Assembly (NCBI RefSeq): GCF_001314225.1
Contig: NZ_CP012697.1
Location: 992,001 to 1,056,000, forward strand
Source of the DNA: Microbacterium sp. No. 7
GTDB lineage: Bacteria; Actinomycetota; Actinomycetes; Actinomycetales; Microbacteriaceae
Direction: 5' to 3'
Length of the DNA: 64,000 bases
Shown here: piece after piece, positions 1 through 8,607 of the stretch
How the letters are laid out: each line of letters begins with the position of its first letter
Numbering within the stretch: the stretch's first letter is position 1
Notes under the pieces: model-generated
Told to the model about the DNA's origin: nothing
Seen by the model: only the letters and a program-made list of their open reading frames with translations
Database searches by the model: none
Program-made: the position numbers and the translations under genes

Positions 1-300
1 GAGCGTCGCCGATGCGTAGACGAGCAGCTCGACGAGCGCGCGCACGAACGGATGCACGCGCACGACGGCGCGCGGCGAGACGAACAGGGCCCAGAGCAGG
101 ATCGCCAGGACGGGCGCGCCGATGCCGATCACGAGGCTCCACGGCATCGGCCAGGTGGCGAAGCCCCAGAAGGCGAGGGTGCCGAAGGCGACGAGCTCGC
201 ACAGGAGCGCGACGACGTCGAGGGCGGAGATCGCCGGGCGGGTCCCCGCCGCGGGCGGCTGCTCGGGTGCCTCGGGACGGACAGCGGGCGAATCGGCCAT
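1..300 (-). CDS. YrdB-family (DUF2568) membrane protein, C-terminus cut by window edge
   Basis: The first 100 codons read from an ATG at 300 down to base 1 without a stop; the rest lies outside the window. A Pro/Ala-rich N-terminus is followed by two hydrophobic segments around LLCELVAFGTLAFWGF and LVIGIGAPVLAILLWALF, then SPRAVVRVHPFVRALVEL. This pattern matches the small multi-spanning YrdB/DUF2568 membrane family, whose function is unknown. The gene lies on the same strand as the sigma-factor gene at 381 and downstream of it, about 80 bp away, so the two could be co-transcribed. The family call rests on motif memory and is moderately confident. Confidence 0.7.
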   Translation of the reverse strand, partial: MADSPAVRPEAPEQPPAAGTRPAISALDVVALLCELVAFGTLAFWGFATWPMPWSLVIGIGAPVLAILLWALFVSPRAVVRVHPFVRALVELLVYASATL

Positions 301-380
301 GGAGCCAGTGTAGGCGTGCGCGTCCGACGGCCTCGAAGCGAGCGGATTCCGGGCCGTGGCGTCCGGTCGGGACGGGTCGC

Positions 381-2816
381 TCAGAGCACGTCCTTCAGGG
401 GGATGGTCGTCGCCGGTCCGACCTCGTCGTCGGTCACGTAGCGCAGCTCGAGGTCGTAGCCGAGCGCGACCTGGAGCGCGTTCGACGAGACCGTCACGGT
501 GCCGTGGCCCGTCTCGTCGAGCGTGACGCGCGCCTTCTCGCTGCCCTGGATCGACACGACAACCGTCGCACCCGGCTCACCCGCGATCACGAGATCGGCG
601 GTGTAGAGCAGGATGCCGGATGCCGTCGACGACTCGACCGTCGGCGAGCCCTCGGGAAGCGTCGCGGGCGGCGTAGGCGTCGGGGTCGGCTCCGGTGTCG
701 GCTCCGGGGTGGGCTCGGGCGTCGGCTCCGGGGTGGGCTCCGGTGTCGGGGTGGGGGTCGGTTCCGGCGTCGGGGTGGGCTCCGGTGTCGGGGTGGGGGT
801 CGGTTCCGGCGTCGGGGTGGGCTCCGGTGTCGGGGTGGGGGTCGGCTCGGGCGTCAGCGTCGGTGTCGGCTCGGGTGTGAGCGTGGGCTCCGGTGTGAGC
901 GTCGGTGTCGGTTCCGGTGTGAGCGTGGGAGTGGGCTCCGGCGTGAGCGTGGGTTCCGGGCTCGGTTCGGGCGTGGGCGTCGGCTCGGGCGTGAGTGTGG
1001 GTTCGGGCGTGAGTGTGGGTTCGGGCGTGAGCGTGGGTTCCGGCGTGGGCGTCGGCTCGGGCGTGAGCGTGGGCTCGGGCGTGAGCGTGGGTTCCGGCGT
1101 GGGCGTCGGCTCAGGCGCGAGCGTGGGTTCCGGCGTCAGCGTCGGGACAGGAGTGGGTTCCGGCGTCGGGACGGGTGTCGGTTCCGGTGTCGGAACGGGC
1201 GTGGGCTCCGGTGTCGGAACGGGCGTGGGCTCCGGTGTCGGAACGGGCGTGGGCTCCGGTGTCGGAACGGGCGTGGGCTCCGGCGTCGGAACGGGCGTGG
1301 GCTCCGGCGTCGGAACGGGCGTCGGCTCTGGCGTGGGTTCCGGGGTCGGCTCGGGCGTCGGCGTCGGGTCGGGCCGGACCTGCGGCGTCTCCGGCTCCTC
1401 GGGCGCCGGTTCCGGCGTGGGCTCCGGGGTCGCCTCGGGCTCGGGCGTGGGCTCCGGGGTGGGCTCGGGCGTCGCCTCCGGGGCCGGTTCGGGCGTCGGC
1501 TCCGGCACGAACTCGGGCCGCGGCGTGACGGTCGGCGCCGGCGTCGGCTGCGGCGTGAGCGTGGGGCTCGGAACCGGCGTCGGCGAGAGTCCCGGTGACG
1601 GCGTGGGCGAGGGCCGCGCGGGCGGCGCGTCGCGCGGCGGCGGATCGGGCAGCACGGGCAGGTCGGAGGGCGTGATCGAGGAGCCGCCCGCGGGGGTCGA
1701 CACCTCGACGTCGATCCCCTCGCCGAACGGCGCGGCCGCGTTCGCGATGCTGTCCGAGGGCGGGTTGCCCGGTGCGGTGACGGCGATGGTCGTGGCGACG
1801 GCGGCCCCGGCGACGACGAGCCCGGCCGCGGTGAGCCCGATCATCGCACCCGCGCTGCCGAGCAGTCCGCCGCCGGCCGCTCCCGCGGCCCCGACCGCGC
1901 CGACAGCCGCTGCGCCGGCGGCGCCCACGGAGTCGACGACGTCGGCGAGCGGCGGCACGACGGCATCCGGCAGTGCGGGGGCGGCTCCGGCCGCCAGGGC
2001 CACGAGGGGGACGCCGCCGCCCTGGATCGTCGCGAGGTACGCCGTCGCGGCGCCCACGCCGATCGTGGCGGGCAGCAGCACCAGAGCGAGGCGCTGCGAG
2101 ACGTCGACCGCCTCCGAGGCGACGATCGCGCAGCGCGCGCAGTCGGCGAGATGGTCGTCGACCTTGCGCCGGTCGCGCATCCCGAGCGAACGGCGCGCAT
2201 AGGCGCCGAGCCGCTCGGTGGTCCACTGGCACGGCGAGTCGTCGTCGAGCGCGCGCAGATGCGCCTGGATCCACGCCTCGCGCAACCCCTCGCGCGCGCG
2301 GACGGCGAGCTGCGACACGGCGCCCGGCTTCATCCCGAGCAGCGGCGAGATCTCGGCGGGCTTCATCTGCTCGATCTCGGTGTACCAGAGCACCTCCTGC
2401 CAGCGCGCGGGCAGGCTGCGGAACGCCTGGTGCGTGATGCTGCGGTCGAGCGCCTCGTCGGTCGCGTGCTCCGAGGCCGCCGGGTCCTCGACGTGCTCGA
2501 GCTCGTCGATCGCGGTCTCGCGGCGCGAACGGCCCCAGCCCGCGGCGGTGTTGCGGATGCTCGTGAAGAGATAGGCGCGGAACGATCCCGTGGGGCCGCC
2601 GCCGCGGCGGATCGCCGCGAAGATGCGCGCGTAGGCCTCCTGCACCAGGTCATCGGCGTCGAACGTCTGCGTCAGGGAGGAGGCGACGGTCACGCCCGCC
2701 CGGTAGTGACGTCTCCAGAGCTCGCCGAAGGCGCCCCGATCGCCCGCGCGCGAGCGCAGCACGAGGTCGGCGTCACTGAGCGCGGTGACGTCCGTCGGGT
2801 CGCTGTCGTTGTCCAT
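381..2816 (-). CDS. ECF sigma factor fused to zinc finger, membrane region and long Pro/Thr/Glu tail
   Basis: This 811-residue protein starts with sigma region 2 (about residues 12-85, with [14 protein letters not shown]) and region 4 (about 115-170, with [22 protein letters not shown] and a recognition helix). A putative zinc finger follows (HLADCARC, about 200-212), as in anti-sigma factors. Then come one to three hydrophobic segments (about 218-360), a very long [14 protein letters not shown] repeat tract (about 390-705) and a folded C-terminal beta-rich domain ending LKDVL. Known actinobacterial ECF groups carry fused zinc finger and membrane extensions, so the protein probably acts as its own membrane-linked switch. 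I chose the ATG at 2816 because AGGAGAG lies 6 bases upstream; an in-frame ATG at 2840 has no such site. The tail may span or bind the cell wall, but topology is unclear. Confidence 0.85.
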   Translation of the reverse strand: MDNDSDPTDVTALSDADLVLRSRAGDRGAFGELWRRHYRAGVTVASSLTQTFDADDLVQEAYARIFAAIRRGGGPTGSFRAYLFTSIRNTAAGWGRSRRETAIDELEHVEDPAASEHATDEALDRSITHQAFRSLPARWQEVLWYTEIEQMKPAEISPLLGMKPGAVSQLAVRAREGLREAWIQAHLRALDDDSPCQWTTERLGAYARRSLGMRDRRKVDDHLADCARCAIVASEAVDVSQRLALVLLPATIGVGAATAYLATIQGGGVPLVALAAGAAPALPDAVVPPLADVVDSVGAAGAAAVGAVGAAGAAGGGLLGSAGAMIGLTAAGLVVAGAAVATTIAVTAPGNPPSDSIANAAAPFGEGIDVEVSTPAGGSSITPSDLPVLPDPPPRDAPPARPSPTPSPGLSPTPVPSPTLTPQPTPAPTVTPRPEFVPEPTPEPAPEATPEPTPEPTPEPEATPEPTPEPAPEEPETPQVRPDPTPTPEPTPEPTPEPTPVPTPEPTPVPTPEPTPVPTPEPTPVPTPEPTPVPTPEPTPVPTPEPTPVPTPEPTPVPTLTPEPTLAPEPTPTPEPTLTPEPTLTPEPTPTPEPTLTPEPTLTPEPTLTPEPTPTPEPSPEPTLTPEPTPTLTPEPTPTLTPEPTLTPEPTPTLTPEPTPTPTPEPTPTPEPTPTPTPEPTPTPEPTPTPTPEPTPEPTPEPTPEPTPEPTPTPTPPATLPEGSPTVESSTASGILLYTADLVIAGEPGATVVVSIQGSEKARVTLDETGHGTVTVSSNALQVALGYDLELRYVTDDEVGPATTIPLKDVL
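675..1600. repeat. Tandem coding repeat for the Pro/Thr/Glu tail
   Basis: Short units of 12-18 bases encode [14 protein letters not shown] and TLTPEP runs on the minus strand. Several blocks are near identical, for example TPVPTPEP repeated between about 1180 and 1330. Such tracts are prone to slippage and length variation. The plus strand of the same tract reads as long Gly/Ser/Val and Arg/Gly ORFs, which are artefacts. Confidence 0.9.
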
Positions 2817-3159
2817 GTCTCTCCTGTGGCTGCGTCGCACGACGATGCCTCTCCCTGAGAGATGCGGATGCCGGGTTTTTATGACGCGCCACTGACATTC
2901 TTACCCCTCTGCCTGAGCGCCGTCCGAAAAGATCTCAGAAAAAATTCTCAAACCCGCGTCATGAAACCCGATCTGCGCCCTCTCTTAGGTATGACTCCTT
3001 GATCGCGCTTCGGGGGAGGGGCGGTCGGAGTCGAAGGGGGATCTCTGGGGGTACGAGCGCGGGGCGGAGGGTCGGGGGACCTTCCGCCCCCCGCTATCCG
3101 CGCCGCTGGCGGAGCTATCCGCGCCGCTGGCGGAGCTGTCCGCGCCGTGGGCCGGCCCG
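2817..3159. promoter_or_regulatory. Intergenic region: sigma-gene upstream region and 21-bp direct repeats
   Basis: The part near the sigma gene (about 2870-3000) is notably A/T-rich for this genome, for example 2931-2955, and probably holds the sigma-gene promoter. No convincing -35/-10 pair can be fixed by eye. The part next to the Lrp-type gene's stop (3093-3148) holds 2.6 copies of a 21-bp direct repeat beginning GCTATCCGCGCCGCTGGCGG. No gene is seen. Confidence 0.6.
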
Positions 3160-4182
3160 TCAGGGCGCCGACTGCCAGAAGTCGAGCGGCACGATCTCGC
3201 GCACGCGCCCGTCGTCGTCGAGCACGCGGCCGGCGTGCTTGATGGTGCGGATCGAGATGGCGCGCTCGCCCACGCTCGTGTGCGGCGCCATGCGCGTGAG
3301 CAGCGCCTCGTAGTCGGGCAGGTCGGCGGTGTGGCGCAGCCACGCCATGAGCATGAGGTTGTGCGTGCCGGTGACCGACGACAGGCGGCGGATCGAGGGC
3401 GCGCCCGCGAGCGCGCGGGCCGTCTCGACCAGGGCGTCGGGCGGCACGCGCAGCCAGAACATCGCGAGCACCTCGCGGCCGGCGATGACGCGGCTCACGT
3501 CGCAGCGCACCTCGAGCTCGCCGCTGTCGATGAGGCGATGCATCCGCCGGCGCACCGTGTTGATGCTCACGCCCAGGTCGCGCGCGAGGTCGGCGGCGGG
3601 CGCGCGGCCGTCGAGGCTGAGCGCGACCATCAGGCGCTGGTCGAGGCGATCGAGCTCGCCCGCCGGCTGCAGGCTCGGCGAGGGGGCGAGCGCGCGCACG
3701 GCCCGGCTCTGCCGCGCGTCGAGCGCGTCGAGCCGCCAGCGCTGCGCGCTCGCGAACGTGCGGGTCGCCACGTGCGACTGCACGCCGCGCACGCCCGGCG
3801 TCGCGCGCAGCCCGCGCACGCACGCGTGCAGCTCGAGCACCGAGGTCGCGCGGGCGGTGGCGAGGATGTCGCGCCCGCCCGACATCTCCCACGCCGCCGG
3901 GAAGAGCGGCAGCCTCGAGATCGACGCCGCGACGTCGTCGACCGCACCGGCCTCGCACGTGATCTCGACGAAGGCCGCTCCGCCGACGCGGCGGGGGCTC
4001 GGATACGCCGAGACCCACGCGTCGCCGTTGCCGACGATGTGCTGCCAGCGGCGCGCGAGGGTCGCCGCGCTCAGGCCGAGGGGACCGGCCAGCTGACGCC
4101 ACGCGGCGCGGGGCGCGATCTGGAGGGCATGGATGATCCTCAGGTCGACCTCGTCGTACGCATCCCTCACAGAATGAAGCAT
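3160..4182 (-). CDS. Lrp/AsnC-family transcriptional regulator, double-length
   Basis: The 340-residue protein carries two copies of the Lrp/AsnC module. An N-terminal HTH (about residues 10-55, DLRIIHALQIAPRAAWRQLA) is followed by an effector-binding fold. A second HTH (about 180-230, DQRLMVALSLDGRAPAADLA, then VSINTVRRRMHRLI) is followed by a second fold. Ordinary Lrp proteins are about 150 residues, so this is the tandem type common in actinobacteria. It is divergent from the peptide-scavenging operon starting at 4297, with about 114 bp between, so it likely regulates that operon and itself in response to an amino acid or related ligand. The start at 4182 has AGGCGG just upstream; an in-frame GTG four codons later is possible. 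Confidence 0.88.
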   Translation of the reverse strand: MLHSVRDAYDEVDLRIIHALQIAPRAAWRQLAGPLGLSAATLARRWQHIVGNGDAWVSAYPSPRRVGGAAFVEITCEAGAVDDVAASISRLPLFPAAWEMSGGRDILATARATSVLELHACVRGLRATPGVRGVQSHVATRTFASAQRWRLDALDARQSRAVRALAPSPSLQPAGELDRLDQRLMVALSLDGRAPAADLARDLGVSINTVRRRMHRLIDSGELEVRCDVSRVIAGREVLAMFWLRVPPDALVETARALAGAPSIRRLSSVTGTHNLMLMAWLRHTADLPDYEALLTRMAPHTSVGERAISIRTIKHAGRVLDDDGRVREIVPLDFWQSAP

Positions 4183-4296
4183 ATATCCGCCTGGAATGGA
4201 CGTTTGCGACGATTTCCCTGCTCGATATGGGGTGCTGCCTAGGCTCTGGTCTCAATCCGGAGCCGAATGCTCCCGCACACGAAACGAGGAAGAGCA
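4183..4296. promoter_or_regulatory. Divergent promoter region between Lrp-type regulator and peptide operon
   Basis: These 114 bp separate two divergent genes, the usual place for Lrp-type binding. An A/T-rich patch (ATATAT at about 4181-4186) sits next to the regulator start. GAGGAAGAG at 4286-4294 is the ribosome site for the lipoprotein gene. Exact promoter elements could not be assigned. Confidence 0.45.
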
Positions 4297-5919
4297 ATGA
4301 CGCGTCCCTTCACCCGGACCCTTCGCACGCTGGCCGTCGCCGGCGCCCTGGCGCTCGTGACGGTCGGCTGCAGCCCCGCGGGCGGCGGCGGGACGTCGTC
4401 GGCCTCGGGACCGCCCGCCGACGCTCGTGACACGCTGCGCGTCGCGACGACGACGGAGGTCGTGAACTGGGTGCCGCTCACCTCGTCGAGCACGAGCGAT
4501 CTGTGGGTCATGCTGCAGCTGCATCCCACGCTCGTCGTTCCGCAGGCCGGCGGCGGGTCGATCCCGCACGTGGCCGAGTCGATCTCGGTCAACGACGCCG
4601 GCGACCAGATCACCATCACGGTCGACCCCGACTTCTCCTGGAGCGACGGCACGCCCATCACGGCCGACGACATCGCGTTCACGTTCGATCGGCTGCGCGA
4701 CGACAAGCTCGCCCGCGGAGCCCTCTACATCGGCAACTACGACCACGCCGAGGTGATCAGCCCCACCGAGGTCGTCATCCACGGCAAGGTCGGCTCGTAC
4801 GCCTGGTACCAGGATGCCGTGCAGACGTTCGCCGTGCTGCCCAAGCACGTCTTCGAGGACGTCGACGACATCTCGCAGTACAGCATCGAGAGCCACCCCG
4901 AGGCCTGGGTCAGCGGCGGCGCGTTCGTACTCGACGAGATCGCCGCGGGTCAGCGCTACCGCCTCGTGCGCAACGAGCACTACCCGATGTTCGCCGACGA
5001 CAGCACGCTCGAGAACGTCGAGTTCCAGATCTACCGCGACATCAACACGGCCCAGCTCGCGCTGCGCAACGACGACATCGACCTGATGGCCACGACCCTT
5101 CCGTCGTCGGCGATCACCGCGCTGTCGGGCGAGCCCGACGTATCAATCCTGGAGGTCTCCGACGCCCTCAACATGACCAAGCTGACGTTCAACGCCTCGC
5201 GTCCGCCGTTCGACCGCCCGGAGGTGCGCCAGGCCGTCTCGGGGCTCATCGACTCGGCGCAGTTCGTCGACACCGTGCTGCAGGGGCACGGGCAGATCAC
5301 GCTCGGACCCGTCCCGCCCGGGCAGGAGGAGTTCCAGCCCGACATCGAGCCCCACACCAGCACGCCCGACGAGGTCAGGGCCGTGCTCGCCGAGGCCGGC
5401 CACCCCGACCCCACGTTCCGCCTCGTGTGCGACCAGGGCAACGCCTCGCACGCCCGCAGCGCGGAGATCGTGCGAGACCTGCTGGCGCAGGCCGGCATCA
5501 CGGTGAACGTGGCGTGCATGGAGCGCGCGACGTCGCAGACGGCGGGCCGCGAGGGCGACTTCGACCTGTACATCCACCTGCTCAACCACAACTACGCGCC
5601 CGGCACGATGCTGTGGATGCAGTTCGACCCGTCGAACCCCGTCGCGGTCAACCAGACGTTCCACGACGACGCCGACACCGTCGCGGCGCTCGCCGCCGCG
5701 CGCGAGGCGACCGAGCACGACCAGTACGTCGCGGCGGTGAAGGCGGCCGCGAAGCTCGCGCACGAGAAGGCCTACACCGTGCCGCTGTTCATCTCGTCGA
5801 TCGCGAACGCCTACAACAACCGCCACTTCGAGGGCTACCTGACGGGGCCGACGGAGCAGTACGGCGTGCTGTCGCCCTACTCGCTCGCGCAGGTCGTGCC
5901 GGCAGGGGGCGCGGAATGA
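4297..5919 (+). CDS. Peptide/nickel-type ABC transporter substrate-binding lipoprotein (SBP_bac_5)
   Basis: This 540-residue protein has a signal peptide ending LVTVGC, a lipobox whose Cys becomes the lipid anchor, then a Gly/Ser-rich linker. The mature part has the class C binding-protein pattern (TEVVNWVPLTSS near the start, DDIAFTFDRLRDD, FNASRPPFDRPEVRQAVSGLID). Proteins of this family bind oligopeptides, amides, nickel or sugars outside the membrane. The start at 4297 is chosen for GAGGAAGAG just upstream; an ORF start at 4267 would spoil the signal peptide. Its stop overlaps the next ATG (ATGA), so it is co-translated with a hydrolase, yet no permease or ATPase gene follows. It must use a transporter encoded elsewhere, or act as a sensor. 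Confidence 0.9.
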   Translation: MTRPFTRTLRTLAVAGALALVTVGCSPAGGGGTSSASGPPADARDTLRVATTTEVVNWVPLTSSSTSDLWVMLQLHPTLVVPQAGGGSIPHVAESISVNDAGDQITITVDPDFSWSDGTPITADDIAFTFDRLRDDKLARGALYIGNYDHAEVISPTEVVIHGKVGSYAWYQDAVQTFAVLPKHVFEDVDDISQYSIESHPEAWVSGGAFVLDEIAAGQRYRLVRNEHYPMFADDSTLENVEFQIYRDINTAQLALRNDDIDLMATTLPSSAITALSGEPDVSILEVSDALNMTKLTFNASRPPFDRPEVRQAVSGLIDSAQFVDTVLQGHGQITLGPVPPGQEEFQPDIEPHTSTPDEVRAVLAEAGHPDPTFRLVCDQGNASHARSAEIVRDLLAQAGITVNVACMERATSQTAGREGDFDLYIHLLNHNYAPGTMLWMQFDPSNPVAVNQTFHDDADTVAALAAAREATEHDQYVAAVKAAAKLAHEKAYTVPLFISSIANAYNNRHFEGYLTGPTEQYGVLSPYSLAQVVPAGGAE

Positions 5920-7178
5920 GCGCGGCGACCGGTCCGCGCGCGGACGTCGCCGTGCGAGAGGATGCGGACATGCGAGAGGATGCGGCGGCGCTGCAGCCCG
6001 CGCTCGAGCTGCTCCGCCAGGAGCTGCACCGCACGCCCGAGATCGGCCTCGACCTGCCGCTCACGCAGGCGATCGTGCTGCGCGAGCTCGAGGGCCTCGG
6101 CCTGGAGGTCTGCACGGGCGTCGAGACGACGTCGGTCACCGCCGTGCTGCGCGGTGGGCGGCGCGACGCCGCGGAGCCGCGGACGGTGCTGCTGCGCGGC
6201 GACATGGACGCCCTGCCGATCGTCGAGGAGACGGGCCTGCCGTTCGCGGCCGACAACGGCGCGATGCACGCGTGCGGTCACGACATCCACACGGCGGCGC
6301 TCGTCGGCGCCGCACGGCTGCTGGCGGCCCGCCGCGACGAGCTGCACGGCGACGTCGTGTTCATGTTCCAGCCCGGCGAGGAGGGGTACGACGGCGCGGG
6401 CGTGATGATCCGCGAGGGCGTGCTCGACGCGGCCGGCCGGCGCGCGGACGCCGCCTACGCGATGCACGTCATGGCGTGGCAGCTGCCGCTGGGCGTGTTC
6501 TCGTGCCGTCCCGGCACGACCTCGTCGTCGTCGAGCACCCTCACGGTGCGGGTGCTCGGCCAGGGCGGCCACGGCTCGCGCCCGTACCGTGCGAAGGACC
6601 CGATCACGGCGGCCGCGCACATGATCGTCGCGCTGCAGACGACCGTCACCCGGCACTTCGACATCTGGGACCCCGTCGTGCTCACGGTCGGCCAGATCCA
6701 CGGCGGCACGAAGGACAACGTCATCCCGCCGCACGTCGACTTCCAGGCGACGGTGCGCACGCACAGCACGGCCGCGCTCGACAAGCTCGACCGGCTCGTG
6801 CACGCGTGCCTCACCGGCACGGCCGCGGCGCACGAGGTCGAGGTCGACATCGACTTCGACCGGCGCTATCCCGTCAGCTACAACGAGCCCGACGAGGCGG
6901 CGTTCAGCGCCGACGTCGTGCGCGACGTGCTCGGCGACGACGCGTTCCAGACGCTGCCGAACCCCTCGGCGGGCTCGGAGGACTTCTCGCGCGTGCTCGC
7001 CGAGGTGCCCGGCTGCTATCTCTTCTACGGCGGCCTGCTGCCCGGACGCGACCCCGAGACGGTGCCCATGAACCATTCGCCGTTCGCCGACTTCGACCCG
7101 TCGGTGCTGTCGCGCGCCGCACTCGTGTACGCGGAGCTCGCGGCGCGGCGGCTGCGGAGATTCGCGGAGGAGGGCTGA
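5916..7178 (+). CDS. M20-family amidohydrolase (amino-acylase/hippurate-hydrolase type)
   Basis: The 420-residue protein shows the M20 dizinc peptidase pattern: GDMDALPIVEETGLPF, then MHACGHDIHTAALVG (metal His near residue 118) and FMFQPGEEGYDGAG with the Glu-Glu pair near 152. GSEDF near 355 and a late HSP motif (NHSPFAD) complete the metal ligands. The family removes acyl groups from amino acids or cleaves small amide conjugates. The start ATG overlaps the stop of the binding-protein gene, and the amidase gene follows one base after its stop, so the three genes form one operon for taking up and hydrolysing amide-bonded nutrients. A Met at residue 19 could also start the protein. Confidence 0.92.
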   Translation: MSAATGPRADVAVREDADMREDAAALQPALELLRQELHRTPEIGLDLPLTQAIVLRELEGLGLEVCTGVETTSVTAVLRGGRRDAAEPRTVLLRGDMDALPIVEETGLPFAADNGAMHACGHDIHTAALVGAARLLAARRDELHGDVVFMFQPGEEGYDGAGVMIREGVLDAAGRRADAAYAMHVMAWQLPLGVFSCRPGTTSSSSSTLTVRVLGQGGHGSRPYRAKDPITAAAHMIVALQTTVTRHFDIWDPVVLTVGQIHGGTKDNVIPPHVDFQATVRTHSTAALDKLDRLVHACLTGTAAAHEVEVDIDFDRRYPVSYNEPDEAAFSADVVRDVLGDDAFQTLPNPSAGSEDFSRVLAEVPGCYLFYGGLLPGRDPETVPMNHSPFADFDPSVLSRAALVYAELAARRLRRFAEEG

Positions 7179-7179
7179 C

Positions 7180-8565
7180 ATGTCGGAGATCGCGACCATC
7201 ACGGCGGCGTCGGCGGCCTTCGCCGCCGGAACGCTCACCCCGAGCGAGGCGCTGGAGCGGGTGCTCGAGCGCATCGCCGAGAAGGACGGCATCCATCACG
7301 CGATCGCGGAGAGCAACACCGAGCGGGCGCGCGAGAGCGCCGCGCGCAGCGACGAGCGGTGGCGCGCCGGCGCGCCGATCGGCCCGCTCGACGGCGTGCC
7401 GATCACGGTCAAGGAGCGGCTGGCGGTCGCCGGCCTGCCCCAGACCAACGGCACCCTCGCGCATGAGCCGGTCGTCGCCGAAGAGAACGATCCGACGGTC
7501 GACCGGATGCTGGAGGCGGGCGCCGTCGTCGTCGCGACGACGAGCGTCCCCGACTTCAGCGCGACCGCGTCGGGCGTCTCGACGCGGTACGGCGTCACGC
7601 GCAACGCGTGGAACCCCGCGTGGAACTCGGGCGGATCGTCGTCGGGCTCGGGCGTGGCCGCCGCGCTCGGCTACGGCGCGCTGCACCTGGGCAACGACAT
7701 CGGCGGATCGATCCGCGTGCCCGCCGCGATGAACGGGGTGTTCGGCTTCAAGCCGTCGTTCGGGCGCGTGCCGATGCGCAACGTGTACTTCGGGCGCGCG
7801 GCCGGGCCGCTCGCGCGCACCGTGCGGGACGCCGCGATCGCGATGTCGTACCTGTCGCTGCCCGACCGGCGCGACTGCTGGTCGGCGCCCTACCAGGAGA
7901 TCGCGTGGCACGATCTCGACCTCGACGCGGCGTCGCTGCGCGTGGCCGTGTGCACCGATCTGCAGGAGGGCAAGCTCGTCGACCCGCGGATCGTCGAGGC
8001 CGTGCACGCGGCGGGGCGGGTCTTCGCCGCCGGCGGAGCGCACGTCGAGCACGTCGGGCCGTACCTCTCGCGGGACTACGTGTCGCAGGGGCAGGGCCGG
8101 TTCCTGTCGGCGAACCGCTGGACGATGCTGCACGACGACCCGCACGTGACCGATCTCGGCAGCGCCGACCCCGACCTCGTCGCGGCGCTGTCGTCGATCG
8201 AGTCTGCCTCGGCGATCGACCTCATCCGCTCGATCAACCAGATCATCCCGCTCGTGCGCGAGACGTGCGCCCTGCTCGACGCCTACGACATCGTGCTCTC
8301 GCCCGTCGTGGGCTTCCTGCCGGGCGCCGCGGAGAGCACGCAGATGCGCGAGGTGTCCACGCACGCCGTCTTCTCGCGGCCCGTGAGCGCCGCGGGCGCG
8401 CCCGCCGCGTCGATCAACTGCGGGTTCGCCGACGACGGCAGGCCGATCGGCCTGCAGATCGCCGCGTCGCGCTGGGAGGACCTGCGCGTGCTGCGGGCCG
8501 CGCACTGGTACGAGGCCCGCCGCGGCGCCGCCGCGACCCCCGACTGGAGCGCGCTGGATGGCTGA
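7180..8565 (+). CDS. Amidase-signature hydrolase
   Basis: This 461-residue protein has the amidase signature: catalytic Lys in ITVKERL (about residue 76), the cis-Ser in GGSSSGSG (about 151) and the nucleophile Ser in NDIGGSIRVPAAMNG (about 175). These form the Ser-cisSer-Lys triad that cleaves carboxamides to acid and ammonia. Length fits the family. It lies one base after the M20 gene's stop and would finish the operon: binding, deacylation, amide hydrolysis. The exact substrate cannot be read; GatA itself is unlikely because no gatC or gatB gene is present. It is convergent with nagA, with 42 bp between. Confidence 0.93.
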   Translation: MSEIATITAASAAFAAGTLTPSEALERVLERIAEKDGIHHAIAESNTERARESAARSDERWRAGAPIGPLDGVPITVKERLAVAGLPQTNGTLAHEPVVAEENDPTVDRMLEAGAVVVATTSVPDFSATASGVSTRYGVTRNAWNPAWNSGGSSSGSGVAAALGYGALHLGNDIGGSIRVPAAMNGVFGFKPSFGRVPMRNVYFGRAAGPLARTVRDAAIAMSYLSLPDRRDCWSAPYQEIAWHDLDLDAASLRVAVCTDLQEGKLVDPRIVEAVHAAGRVFAAGGAHVEHVGPYLSRDYVSQGQGRFLSANRWTMLHDDPHVTDLGSADPDLVAALSSIESASAIDLIRSINQIIPLVRETCALLDAYDIVLSPVVGFLPGAAESTQMREVSTHAVFSRPVSAAGAPAASINCGFADDGRPIGLQIAASRWEDLRVLRAAHWYEARRGAAATPDWSALDG

Positions 8566-8607
8566 CCCTGCGGCGGGATGCCGTGCCGATGCCGTGCGGT
8601 CGCCGGG

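Noticed and set aside
613..2202. Long plus-strand ORF rich in Gly, Ser and Val
   Set aside because: It is the antisense of the Pro/Thr/Glu repeat of the sigma-factor gene; no ribosome site or family match.
2948..4297. 449-residue minus-strand ORF over the Lrp-type gene
   Set aside because: Different frame from the Lrp-type protein, Arg/Ala junk with no motif.
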